Of a stretch of DNA of 64,000 bases, positions 54,422-64,000 are shown in pieces. A program made the translations under genes and the position numbers. Below the pieces are notes generated by a model that was given only the letters and a program-made list of their open reading frames with translations, did not search any database and had not been told where the DNA came from. Origin of the DNA: Cliona cf. orientalis (Eukaryota; Porifera; Demospongiae; Clionaida; Clionaidae); the NCBI GenBank assembly GCA_963930775.1, contig OZ005689.1, positions 37,025,351-37,089,350 on the forward strand, read 5' to 3'. Numbering within the stretch: the stretch's first letter is position 1; each line of letters opens with the position of its first letter.

Positions 54422-55411
54422 TTATTGTTGGTATCCAGAGTGAGTTATCCAAGCATTACAGTGATCACTTGAGATTGATTCAAATGCAGCATCAAATATG
54501 GTAGTAAGTGGGGCTCCTGACTGCACAAGATTGTCATGTTTCTTCAAATATGTTTTGATATAATTGAATGCCTCCTCAATTGGGTTGAGGTCGGGACTGT
54601 AAGGAGGGAGAAATAGTACCAAGACTCCTGCTTGATGCAGTAGATCCTTCACTTCTACTATGTGATGAATCGAGCAATTGTCCATAATTAGGACTGAATT
54701 TGGATTGGTTCCATTGAAAGGCATTAGCTGAGGAATGAGTGTACCCCTAAGAAAATCGAAAAAAGTGTGTCCACTAACACTCCCTGTTACTGTATCAACA
54801 GCCACAATACCATTAGATGTGAGAGCAGCAATAGCATTGACCCTCCTCCCTCTTACAAGTAATTGATGTGTTACAGGTGTGCAACCTCTGATAGCATACC
54901 CAAATTTGCGTACACTATCCTTTGCATCAGAGCCCGTTTCATCCACCCACACTAACTGGTGTCTAGAAAACAAGAAACACTGTGCCATGAATGCACCACG
55001 CAGCTCATAACACCTCTGCAGGGCGACATGCTTAACCTTCTTCCTTGAAAATCCATACCGCTTTAGGATCCTGCAGATGGTTGCCTGTGACACTGAGATG
55101 GATGTCACCTCTTGAATGGATTGGCATATCTCATGTAAGTAGAGGGTTGGGGTCTCGAGAATCAATCCTATCACTATTAGCTCAGAATGTTCATCAAGTG
55201 ATCGCAGCTCTTGCCTGGACTTTCGTACCTCAGGAATGCCTATATCTCCACTGATTTCAAACTGCTTAAAAATTCGAAATGCTGTGCTAATAGCGATATT
55301 CAAATTCGTTGCTATTTCACAGAATCGGAGGCCCATTCCTATCCGCTGATAAATAACCCGCAAGCGTATATCCGTTGAATAAGCTCTCTTTCTTCCTGGT
55401 TCCGCAGACAT
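54422..55411 (-). CDS. IS630/Tc1-mariner superfamily transposase, DD34E
   Basis: 329 aa from Met at 55411 (a longer upstream frame to 55516 lacks a better start; its first residues fall in the terminal region). Residues 1-60 form a helix-turn-helix (STDIRLRVIYQRIGMGLRFC...ISTAFRIFKQF) and a second winged helix lies near 75-125 (SVSQATICRILKRYGFSRK). The catalytic triad is D157 (VWVDETG), D244 (LIMDNCSIHH) and E279 (PYSPDLNPIE), with 34 residues between the last two. All three are present and the ORF is intact, so it is probably functional. Cut-and-paste at TA dinucleotides is expected for the superfamily and seen here. Confidence 0.93.
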   Translation of the reverse strand: MSAEPGRKRAYSTDIRLRVIYQRIGMGLRFCEIATNLNIAISTAFRIFKQFEISGDIGIPEVRKSRQELRSLDEHSELIVIGLILETPTLYLHEICQSIQEVTSISVSQATICRILKRYGFSRKKVKHVALQRCYELRGAFMAQCFLFSRHQLVWVDETGSDAKDSVRKFGYAIRGCTPVTHQLLVRGRRVNAIAALTSNGIVAVDTVTGSVSGHTFFDFLRGTLIPQLMPFNGTNPNSVLIMDNCSIHHIVEVKDLLHQAGVLVLFLPPYSPDLNPIEEAFNYIKTYLKKHDNLVQSGAPLTTIFDAAFESISSDHCNAWITHSGYQQ

Positions 55412-55562
55412 TTCAAATTTTCCCGCTCCTCGGCTGAGTGCGTACGCAGTTTGCGTTGCGCGCGCGCAATTTTGAAACCGCGCGAATCCCGTACGGAACG
55501 GAAAATTCGAACGCAACTGAAATCCGTTGTATGCCGGGTTTTCTCAGATCCGGTCACAATTA

Positions 55563-55732
55563 TTAATGTCCCGCTAGAGGTTTCCCCATATTAAGCCCTT
55601 TCCGCTGCACTAGAGAATTTACATTGATCACAGATTTCCTTGTAGTCTAAGACTTATATAAAATGGGGAAACCTCTAGCGGGACATTATATTGATCACTA
55701 TTGTGCAATACCATCAAGTTTCCGTAACTTAA
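55563..55732. repeat. Dispersed block R copy serving as an empty-site reference
   Basis: Contains CCCGCTAGAGGTTTCCCCAT and its inverted copy about 100 bp later. It shows the uninterrupted target of the hAT element (near 55600-55620) and of the IS630/Tc1 element (near 55690-55700). It is itself interrupted at TTAA (55729-55732) by a GGTACCATTTAATTGCGTGG end. Confidence 0.75.
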
Positions 55733-56160
55733 GGTACCATTTAATTGCGTGGGTGGATATATCCCCAAATTGCCCTAGAAGCGCTGATATAAGTCTCTTT
55801 TAGCCGCTTACCCTTTGCTGAGCATTTTTAGCGTTGTAGGAGACCTGAATGACTCAGTTTGGTATCCGCTGTCGGTCGTCAATTTTAAGGTCAAAGGTCG
55901 TGCTTTCAGCCCCACCCCTTCCAAATGCGCATGCATCAGCCCCTCCCCTGTTCATCTGCGCATGCGCATATCGTCCATCGTGCCACGTGAACTTTGTCTG
56001 CGCACTGCCGAGATATAATAATTGGTAAGTTTTGTATCTGTCTGTGTCTGTCGTATGTAATATGGCGTACTGATAGTTTTCTCGCTTTTCCTGACTATGG
56101 AACTGTGTGCATGTCACCTGATTTACTGGACTTGGAACGCTAGGTTTGTATTGTTATGAC
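55733..56160. repeat. Left end of a TTAA-type element plus a dispersed repeat
   Basis: 55733-55755 matches the TIR of the 31231-32243 element and sits exactly at TTAA. 55803-55945 matches 62108-62240 in direct orientation (TACCCTTTGCTGAGCATTTT, CGTGCTTTCAGCCCCACCCC). The right end of the TTAA element was not located. Confidence 0.6.
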
Positions 56161-56162
56161 TG

Positions 56163-56386
56163 GGGAGGAGGAAGGCTCTGGTGTTATGCCTATGTATACG
56201 AGGCTAGTACCTGCTGCAGCCAGGAGTGGAGCCCAATCAGATTGCTCCACGTAATCACCAATTTTTACCGGGCTTGCTAGGCTACTAGACTACATCTCAC
56301 GAGTGAGGTTTGCACACAGGCGTAGCAGCTAAGCACTTGTACAACTCCAGTATGGGCACAACACCAGAGCCTTCCTCCTCCTCCTG
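56163..56386. repeat. Foldback with GGAGGAGGAAGGCTCTGGTG arms
   Basis: The arm at about 56163-56190 and its complement at about 56360-56386 enclose about 170 bp. No ORF. Confidence 0.6.
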
Positions 56387-56530
56387 ATATGTTACAAACG
56401 GAACGGAAGTTTTCCCAAAGTACCTGATTGCATATTCTACGCAGATCGGAAAAAGGGTGTGGTGAAATGTTTTTTCAACTTTGGTTCCAGATGTACACGA
56501 CATAATATTATTATGACACGCAAACAAATA

Positions 56531-56830
56531 CAGTGGAAACCCTCTAAAGCAGACACCATTGGGACCAAAATTTTAGTCCGCTATAGCGAAGTGTCCTTAG
56601 CTCAGGGGTAGTGGTTCACCATGCCCCTCCTACAATCGAATCGAGGCCAGCTATGATAAAGCATCACTGCGGGACCAAAATAAGTGTCCGTTGTACGGAA
56701 GCGGGGTGTCCACTGTTGAGGGGGTTTGAATATATTGAAGTCTATGGAAATACAATCCGGACATTAAAAATTGTCCATTAAATCGCAGGTGTCCGCCGTT
56801 GAGGGGTGTCCGTCATGCAGGGTTCCACTG
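56531..56830. mobile_element. MITE with CAGTGGAAACCCTC ends and TA duplication
   Basis: 300 bp; ends CAGTGGAAACCCTCTAAAGC / complement-like GCAGGGTTCCACTG, flanked by TA. Interior repeats GTGTCC(G/T)..GGACCAAA words. The CAGTGG-type terminus is typical of pogo/Tc1-type MITEs. Confidence 0.75.
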
Positions 56831-57304
56831 TATTATCAGTGATAGCGTTATCACGATGTTTTGCTTATATGTACAATTCACGCAGCCTTACACCCAGCCG
56901 ATGCCTTGAAAGCACAATCGTGGCAAATTATGGAGTCCGAGTGTCTCAGTGCCTGATTCTCAACCAGACGATCAAACGGCAGCTGTATAAATGAGATTTT
57001 CCTGTCCCAGTAGGTAGGCATGGATCATCCACATCCTCGCCAGCTACATTTGAGCTTATCGCCCTCGTCTGAACTTTACGGACACTATTCTGAAAGGACG
57101 CAATGAGATATTGCCGGAACCATGCGCATTTCACCATACTTTTATTTTCTGCATGCAACATAGAGGCTGGGCACGAGACTACTGATTACGGGGATAGTAG
57201 TCTCAATGTGGCTTATACTTGCACCATGCATTGTAGCGGGATCAAAATTGCCATCACAGATTGATGTACAGTGCTAACTCAAACAGCAACAATTGAAAAA
57301 AGGT

Positions 57305-57726
57305 TGTGTCTACCATACCGGCACCGGTACTGAAAATTTAGCGCTTCGAGTACCGGCAAAATAGCCCGCCAAAAAACTTAGAAAAATTTTCGGGTTGGTG
57401 GAATAAAAAAAAAATCTAAAGATCAAGCGGGATTCGAACCCACGACCACCGCTCCACCAGCCCTAGCCCTAGTCCACTCTGCCAACCCAGCTCGCTGCTG
57501 CTGGATGTCGTTTTTTGCCACCTTTATACACCTTGTCACTATAATACTAACCCTTTGTCAACAACCATAGCCTAAACCCAAAACCCCTCATCACTAACCA
57601 ATTAGCGAAACCCAACCCCCCCCCCCCCCCCCCCCCCCCCCGCTACTAGCCTCACTAGCCATCTGAGTGAGCTGCCGGTACTCCAAGCACTAAATTTTGG
57701 GTACCGGTGACAGTACAGTAGACACA
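57305..57726. mobile_element. TIR element containing a tRNA-like sequence
   Basis: About 420 bp with inverted ends TGTGTCTAC / GTAGACACA and further inverted pairs (ACCGGTAC, TTTAGCGCTTCGAGTACCGG / CCGGTACTCCAAGCACTAAA). It contains a poly-C run of about 26 (57617-57642). Confidence 0.6.
57422..57490 (-). ncRNA. tRNA-derived (pol III promoter-like) sequence
   Basis: On the minus strand an A-box-like TGGCAGAGTGG is followed about 33 nt later by a B-box-like GGGTTCGAATCC with a pairable T-stem (GTGGG/CCCGC), then a T-run after about 20 nt. The 7-bp acceptor stem does not pair, so this is not a working tRNA gene but a tRNA-derived or SINE-like relic. It could still drive pol III transcription. 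Confidence 0.5.
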
Positions 57727-57729
57727 GTG

Positions 57730-59586
57730 TTGAAAAAAGTCTCTGCAGAAACTAAAACTAGGCTATAACTAGCCATACATTGTGCCCGTGTATGAGCAAG
57801 AACTGATGAAAATGTACCTGAAAATACCTACTGTTTGTGCTTGACAATGTGATGAACATTGTTTACGCTTTGCCCAACTGAGTAAATTATGTGCTCAACA
57901 AGGGAGTCGCTGCCATACGCCCCCGGAGCAGCTAGATCTCTTCATCATGCAGACAAGCTAGCTAGCATTGGTCTATACCTTGAGCTAATAACTCGAGTGC
58001 TCTATTATTTTACACAGCAAACGCTTCCGCTACTTGCTAGTTAGTTGGCAAGGCTATGGGGAATTGTACATACAGCACTACTTACTTGTGTAAAAGCGGC
58101 AGAGCCTATACACACTTGTAGCCCTGAAGTGAACGGCTGACTGGATTATGAATAGCAATGAGCTTCCTTTGGACTAGCAACTTCAAGGCCTATAATCTTA
58201 GTCTCAGAGCTGTGCAACATCATTCATTCCATGATGACACTCCTGCATATTGTGGCCTGGCGCCCCTGCTTTGCCCATTGCATCAGTGAAATTTATCTAT
58301 AATCAGATCTGCTGACGTGGCCTCCTTATACCAGCATGAAGCCTTTCAAGTCAAAGGCAGGAATAATCTTGCTACCACACATTTGCAATGTTTTCCGCCC
58401 ATGTGCTACGTGAGGGGCGGGGTCACGCATAATCTTGCCCATACCCAGTGCACTACGAAACAACTTGAGCTTTATAGAACACATACCCCGTCGCACATTG
58501 CATCTGCATCCACATCTGTTCGCATAGAAATGAGAGCTGACGTATACACATGGCCTGCAGTGGATGGGTCGAGTCGATAGGTGTCGCCAACAAAGACGCA
58601 GTGTTTACGATGCTCGTGGGCCTTGCCAAACCATTTGAAGCATAATGAATGGACGACTTGTAGGGATTTGTCATATTTACTAGTCGCTCAGATGCCTAGA
58701 TGTCCAGATCTGGCGATTTTATGGTGACAGGCAGACAGACGGACAAAACTAATTACTTTATCCCTTGTGCATGTGAGCTGGTAATGTGTTCCTGGTGTTG
58801 TTCACTACCTCAGCATGTGTATGGGGCTATATTAGTGTCATAATTATGGAGGGTGTAGTCATTTTGTGAGAAGGGTATCCATCTTATTTGGGGGTGGTCA
58901 TTTAGAGGTCTGCAGAGCAATACTGGGTTACTATCAAATGTGGGTGTATCCATAATATATTATTATTATTGCTACAATTTTCTGAAACTCAAGGTACATG
59001 TACAGGTGCATGGTTTGTTATGTGTTGTGCTGATTTGATCTTGCATAATACATGATTGTATGTATTTGATTAGTAATTAGGTCATCTTGTGTACTATATG
59101 GGTAATAATTTTCGTGGATTGCTATCTGCAAATGTGGCTCAGTAAAAAAAATCGAGCGAGATCAAGAGCGTTTAAATTTATCAAAGCGAATCTCTTACAT
59201 GTACGTACATGTGTACAAGTTAATTGCACCACCTCCGCTCCGCGTGCAGTGTAAAGATGCCACTTGTGGTAACTTCGTTGTGATCTTTCAGATAAGGGCA
59301 CTACTAGCATACACTAGGATGTATTTACCCCCCCCCCCCCCTTAAAATTTGCTATGTGTTTGACCCCTCTTGCTGATTGTCTGATAGCCTTTGACCACAG
59401 TACCACTTGGTACTGAAGTACAGCTAAAAAGCTATAGGGCTTATTACCAGCACAATTTTTGTAATGCTCTGAAATAGTAAATCAAGTCAAAAGTTGACTA
59501 AGAGTTAGGTTCATGCAGAGATAGTCACAACTTTTTGGAATACTGTAAAGCAGCAAAGAATCGAGTCAAACACAGAGTGAGCTCAG
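57730..59586. other. Non-coding stretch
   Basis: No supported gene. A poly-C run lies at 59329-59341. It lies downstream of the 3' end of the TRAF-like gene. Confidence 0.35.
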
Positions 59587-60869
59587 TCACAAGGTAGTGT
59601 TTGGTTTGAGTTGCTTGCAGTTGATGAGGTCACTGGTCACCCTGAACCAGAGTGTCTCATCCTTAAGGTACAGCACATTGTAACTGGGCTTGTATCCTAG
59701 GGAAGTGTGAGCAATAAATTTTTCATGGACTAATCCGTCTGGATCTGTAAAAGTGTAAGCGAAGTTGTTCTTATCTTCACGATGATTCAAGAGCTCAAGT
59801 TTAACGCTATTTAGCCACGATGGCATGTTACGAAGAGCCTGCTTCCAGTGAAGACTCACCGAGATATGGGTGCCCTTCCCCTCACCCCTGCCGTTTGTTT
59901 CAATTATGATGTACCAGTTCCACATATCAGCACTATATTTGAAGGACTTATCTAATGACTGACAATACGAGAAGTCATTTATCTTGAAATATGCTTGTTG
60001 CTTTTGCTGCTTGTGCACTAGAGATGCCACCATCAGCCCTGCATGAGCATCGAGATTACTCTTGTGTCGCTGATGTTCATCCCTGTCCGTCTGAGGGGAC
60101 GTATATGTGCAGCCGAGTGTTTCGTATCTGCACGGAATGCTTTCATACAGGCACGCCTATCGATGTTCTGGAAGGTAGAGATGGACCACCCTTTCTTTAC
60201 ATCCCTCATTCGGACACACCACTTCCAGCTTCGAACACTCAAGCAAGTGCCTGTTGGCTACCCACTGGTACACCCCACTGATACCACAGTAGCCACATAT
60301 GGCCTTCCTCCGTGGACACTCCAATAAGTGATTTTGAACGTCTTTTTTAGGCATGGTTCTGGTTGTATATCTGGCCTCGCCTGCCTCAGGGGATGATGGG
60401 ATTAAGCACAGGTTAGGGCATGGTATGATGGCGTTCTCGTCGCAATTGGCTTCATGTTGTCCAAGCTCTTGGCCTGCAGTGTTGAGGCTGTTGCTGCACT
60501 GGACCTTTAGCCGCTTGATAGCTTGACATGCTGCAAGGGATATTATTATCAATGCACGTAAAAAAATTCCACCTCAAGATAATGATGCAGCATATAACAA
60601 GTCCTATCACATACATGTACCCCCTACAGACCATGTGAACGTCCATGCATTCTATACTGACACTCTGCATTGTACAGGAAGCAATATATGGGTGAGAGAA
60701 CCTGTAGCTATAACGACATGCCTGTGTGTGTTTGTCGAGTCATACCTGCTGCAGCTTCTTGGGTTAGTGCCCTCTTCCTGCACTGTGGGCAGTTGTCGGA
60801 GTGTTTTTTGCTCTCCTGAAGACAGGAGTTGCAGCACAGGTGCCTCGATGAAAGTATAGCGATAGCCTC
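59587..60869 (-). pseudogene. TRAF-like protein gene (RING end, TRAF zinc fingers, MATH) with an amber codon
   Basis: Exon 60869-60746 encodes the second half of a RING finger (HLCCNSCLQ, then NCPQCRKRAL). It joins in phase through a GT-AG intron to exon 60530-59587. That exon gives TRAF-type zinc fingers (CPNLC, HLLECPRRKAICGYCG, HLLECSKLEVVCPNEGC, CRYETLGC) and a C-terminal MATH/TRAF-C domain (MWNWYIIIETNGRG, GKGTHISVSLHW, LELLNHREDKNNFAYTF). An in-frame TAG at 60157-60159 lies between zinc fingers and the frame continues unchanged to the stop at 59587. The first half of the RING and the start codon were not found, so the gene is 5'-truncated or has another distant exon. TRAFs are cytoplasmic adaptors and E3 ligases downstream of TNF/Toll-type receptors. 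The TAG could be a real lesion or a polymorphism. Confidence 0.75.
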
Positions 60870-63476
60870 CTATTGCTGCACTTGCACCATCCATTACCAA
60901 TGCTCCTCTAACTGTACTGATATACTTGAGTGAACTTTTTACACTTTCTAGATCTTTATGTGCAGGTATGTGTCCTACAAGAGCCCTTCAGAATTGCATC
61001 ATTTTGAGACTAGTAGTAGTATTCCACAACCACTAGTATGCCCACTGTCATTTTGCCAGATAATTAATAATTGATGACTATAAAACTATAGATAATATTC
61101 TTATACTCTTCTGCATTATAAAACATACATGTAGACAGTAGTTTACCAGTTTAATCCATTCTGCGTGCCCGTATCAAAATTATGGCCTGAAATGCTTCCT
61201 AGTGCTCTGATCTTTTTTCGGTTATAAGATCTTTTTTTTTTCTACTTAGTGTGTAATTAAGTCGTTGCGGTTAATAGTTAAGAAAGAATGCTTCGATCTT
61301 GCTTTGATGTGGGCAATTACCGGTCTTTTCTTCAGGGGCCACTTCCGGTCGCTAATTACACACGCATAATCATCCCTGGCCGATTCTGGACACGCCCACC
61401 TTCGACCAAAAGCACTCGTTTGGCCTCTTCGGCCATGCCCCTTCATGATTCGCTAATTGAATTAGACAATCGTGACACTCACGCCCACACACTTTAATGC
61501 AGCACATTTATGTGCTGATGGATAGCCAAACAGCACACTTATTGTGCAATATTTAAATGAAACAACACACTAGATGTGCTAAATTAGTAAACAGCACAGC
61601 ACTGTGCTACTTTAGCACACTAAATAACATCAAAATAGCACACCACTTTTTTCTGTGTGGGTGTTGATTGTGTCAACGTCCATCAAATTGTCCACTGGGG
61701 TGTTGCCTCAAATGTGGAATCTTACGTGCAAGAAACCGGAAGAGCTGGGAGGGATGGACGGGTTGCTTGTGCCACACTTTTTTATAAAGTATCTGATCTT
61801 GATTCCTGAAGAGTCAGCAATTAAACTTTATTAATTAATTAACTACTATTGCTAGCTATGACTGCACAGAGCAACACAGAGCAAGATTCCAAGATGGCTA
61901 ATCATTGTACACGTGATGGGTACATGTTTTTTTTTATATAGTAGCATATTATAAGGGCCCAACATGAAAGTATCCCATGATATTGTTAGGATACCACTGT
62001 CGCTTGAAAGTAAACATAATAATAATTATTATATAGGCTCGGCAGACGTCGATCACTGGGGAAGGTTCAACCTAAAAGAATACAACTGTTTCATGCAGTG
62101 ACTTTCTTACCCTTTGCTGAGCATTTTTAGCGTTGTAGGAGACATGAATGACTCCGTTTGGTATCGGCTATCGGTCGTCAATTTTAAGATCAAAGGTCGT
62201 GCTTTCAGCCCCACCCCTTCCAAATGCGCATGCATCAGCCCCTCAGACATTTTCCATGTTCAAGGCACACAATCTCTAGGGGGGTCTGGGGGCATGCTCC
62301 CCCAGGAAATTTTTGACTCCCTGAGATTGCTTCTGGTGCACTCTCAGGCATTAATTTGTTGCTGTGCTTGTGCATGTATTTCAGCAATAATGATGACCCC
62401 ATGATGCGATCACACTGATCTAGCCATGGCCTTATTTTTATTGTCAGACAATCCCCTCGTCTATAGATGATATAAATTGACAGTCATTTGTTGTTAATGT
62501 ATGGAACAGAAAAGGTAGAAGGATAGCACTTTAGGTAGACAATGTACAATGTAGTATTGGTGACATTTCGAATGCTCTTAGTATCTTGTTATCATTACTA
62601 CAATATATATTATTCACATTAAGGCTATTTCTTGGCTTTATGCGTATGATAATACTAGCTTTATGAGGGGGGGGGCAAGAGTATATCAAGGGGGGTGAGC
62701 GCCCCCCCCCCCAAATGAAGCCCTGATAGTGCTTCATTATAATAATTATAGTGCTTGCAGAAAAAAACCACTCATTAACAGGTTACTAAACCATGAGAAC
62801 TGTGCAAGTTGTGGAAGCCACTAATTCAGTAATGAGAAGGTGTAAGAATGATGAAAATGCTGCCAAAATTCTGAAACTGCAATATTCATCATAACTCTTG
62901 TTATAATATATTTTTGTCTCTGTGCTGTGCAGGAGAACTATCCCGGAGAGTACATAAATCTGACAATGTTCAACTCGGATATACTTTGATCTCCACATCA
63001 CTGAAGCTGACATTCATATAACTGAGGACTCCACCATCACAAGGCTACAAGTTAGTCTAATATATTATAGTCTAGTAATATTGTGTCTGCATGACTGTCA
63101 ATGGTGCAATGTAGCAGAGGGGGAGGCAGGCTATGCCCCCTTCCTCCTCCCCCAAGCCCCTTCCTCTCTCTTGTCTTCGCAAGAGGGACTCAAGCTGGGG
63201 GGGGGGGGGGGGGGGGGGGGCGGGGGGAGAGATCCCACCTCTGTATATGCAACCCTGTTGTACTGGATCACGATACCAGGCCTGGTAGAGTAGTCTCGTG
63301 CCCAGCCCCCTTCATGCACGCGCGAGAAAGGGTCTGGTCAAAGGGGTCGCACTTACACGTCCGGCTGGAATGCAATAATTGGCAATTCAGGTGTGCGTAC
63401 AATAGAAACTAACCACCACTTCCGTACCGTGTGCATAGACCGAGCGCACGCGCGTACGTACGGATCACGCATAATT
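60870..63476. other. Repeat-rich region without a supported gene
   Basis: 61252-61500 is the inverted copy of 31235-31490; 61505-61660 is a GCACA-rich foldback piece; 62108-62240 is a direct copy of 55803-55945. A short segment 62933-63051 is bounded by CAG and GTTAGT-like sites but is not open in one frame. Poly-G runs lie at 62666-62674 and 63197-63220. Confidence 0.45.
61252..61500 (-). repeat. Inverted copy of the TTAA-type element's left part
   Basis: About 250 bp similar to 31235-31490 in opposite orientation (GGTTAATAGTTAAGAAAGAA, CACGCCCACCTTCGACCAAA). Its terminal GGTACC is lost, so it is a truncated copy. Confidence 0.8.
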
Positions 63477-63932
63477 AGGCCATACCAATTTGAATATATG
63501 TTTCTCGAATCTGGCCGGGTCACATTTTGCTGAATTCCAAAAAAAAAAAAAAAAAGTGTGTGGTCAAGTGTTGGCAAACACTGTATATCGACAAGGCGCA
63601 TGTGCATAAGTGCTGTCCTACATAATCAACAGTGCACATGTTGTCAGCTGATCTCTCGAGCTAGCTATCTTTGATTAGAGAAATGGCAGTGTGTCATCTG
63701 CATGGCTAAGCGTCGTTGTCTTCTTTTAAAGTATGGAAAATTAATTAGTTTTGGGGCTTTGTTAACAGACATGTGGCTTTTACATGTATATTAATTTATG
63801 TCACTGTATTGTGGTTTTGTTTGAACTTTGCATTGAAAATAATCAGATTCAGATTTTTATTTTTTTTTGCCTACCACCTGGGTCTCTTGATGGCATGCCT
63901 CTCCGAGAAACATATTCAAATTGGTATGGCCT
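63477..63932. mobile_element. MITE with AGGCCATACCAATTTGAATA ends
   Basis: About 456 bp, inverted ends AGGCCATACCAATTTGAATA / TATTCAAATTGGTATGGCCT plus TGTTTCTCG / CGAGAAACA. Related to the AGGCCACTCC elements at 32.4-33.4 kb. Confidence 0.8.
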
Positions 63933-64000
63933 TACATACCTTCCACTAATATCATGTGACCATGGTTCTGCAACTAGCGTAATTTTGGTGGATACCAGCT

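Larger units (their letters stand above)
52215..55560. mobile_element. IS630/Tc1-mariner-type transposon with accessory gene, composite left end
   Basis: 3346 bp, TIRs ATTGTGACCGGATCTGAGAA / complement, TA duplication at 52213-52214 and 55561-55562. It carries a DD34E transposase (minus) and a convergent two-exon gene (plus). The insertion site without the element is seen in inverted copies at 55680-55705 and 37025-37050. 52215-52860 resembles the MITE at 41942-42595. The native sub-terminal sequence next to the right TIR (ACAACGGATTTCAGTTGCGT) recurs at about 52861, so a MITE half appears fused to the original left end. Confidence 0.85.

Noticed and set aside
57422..57490. Functional tRNA gene
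   Set aside because: A and B boxes are present, but the acceptor stem does not pair and there is no normal anticodon arm that I can fold.
63197..63220. Poly-G/poly-C runs as quadruplex regulatory sites
   Set aside because: Homopolymer runs occur at many places in the window, are slippage-prone, and have no gene context.

Overview
This window looks like nuclear DNA of an early-branching animal. A sponge (Porifera) is my best guess; a cnidarian is the alternative. The reasons are GT-AG introns, animal-type signalling genes (a class C GPCR, a Roc/Death-domain protein, a TRAF-like protein, an Ig-like exon), moderate GC content, and very many small inverted-repeat elements. The species cannot be fixed from sequence alone.

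Layout. 0.6-3.3 kb: a mostly intronless metabotropic-glutamate-receptor-like GPCR on the minus strand, with one frameshift in its 7TM region. 4.9-5.8 kb: weak coding exons of unknown type. 6.3-13.2 kb: a four-exon Death-domain/Roc-GTPase gene on the plus strand whose introns are all phase 1; its large last exon carries one frameshift and two in-frame stops. 13.3-17.8 kb: a complete, young Ty3/gypsy-type LTR retrotransposon (148-151 bp LTRs, 5-bp target duplication, one uninterrupted 1353-codon gag-pol ORF). 17.8-44 kb: gene-poor, built from MITE-like elements, minisatellites and duplicated blocks, with a hAT remnant, an Ig-like exon and a few weak ORFs.

44.08-49.36 kb: a 5.28-kb DNA transposon with 95-bp terminal inverted repeats. 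It holds an intact seven-exon P/THAP9-like transposase (835 aa, my exon model) on the minus strand and a convergent intact 396-aa accessory ORF that I do not recognise. 52.2-55.56 kb: an IS630/Tc1-mariner-type element (DD34E transposase, TA duplication). It also carries a convergent two-exon accessory gene (367 aa, SHOCT-like C-terminus), and MITE-like sequence is fused to its left end. These two transposase-plus-accessory cassettes are the most interesting content of the window.

55.6-64 kb: dispersed repeats, a tRNA-like sequence inside a TIR element, and a TRAF-like gene (RING end, TRAF zinc fingers, MATH domain) with one in-frame amber codon.

Several repeat copies in the window act as paralogous empty sites for insertions elsewhere in it. 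This independently supports the hAT, IS630/Tc1 and TTAA-type insertion boundaries. The three recognisable host-type genes that can be read at length each carry one to three lesions, so assembly error must be separated from real pseudogenisation.
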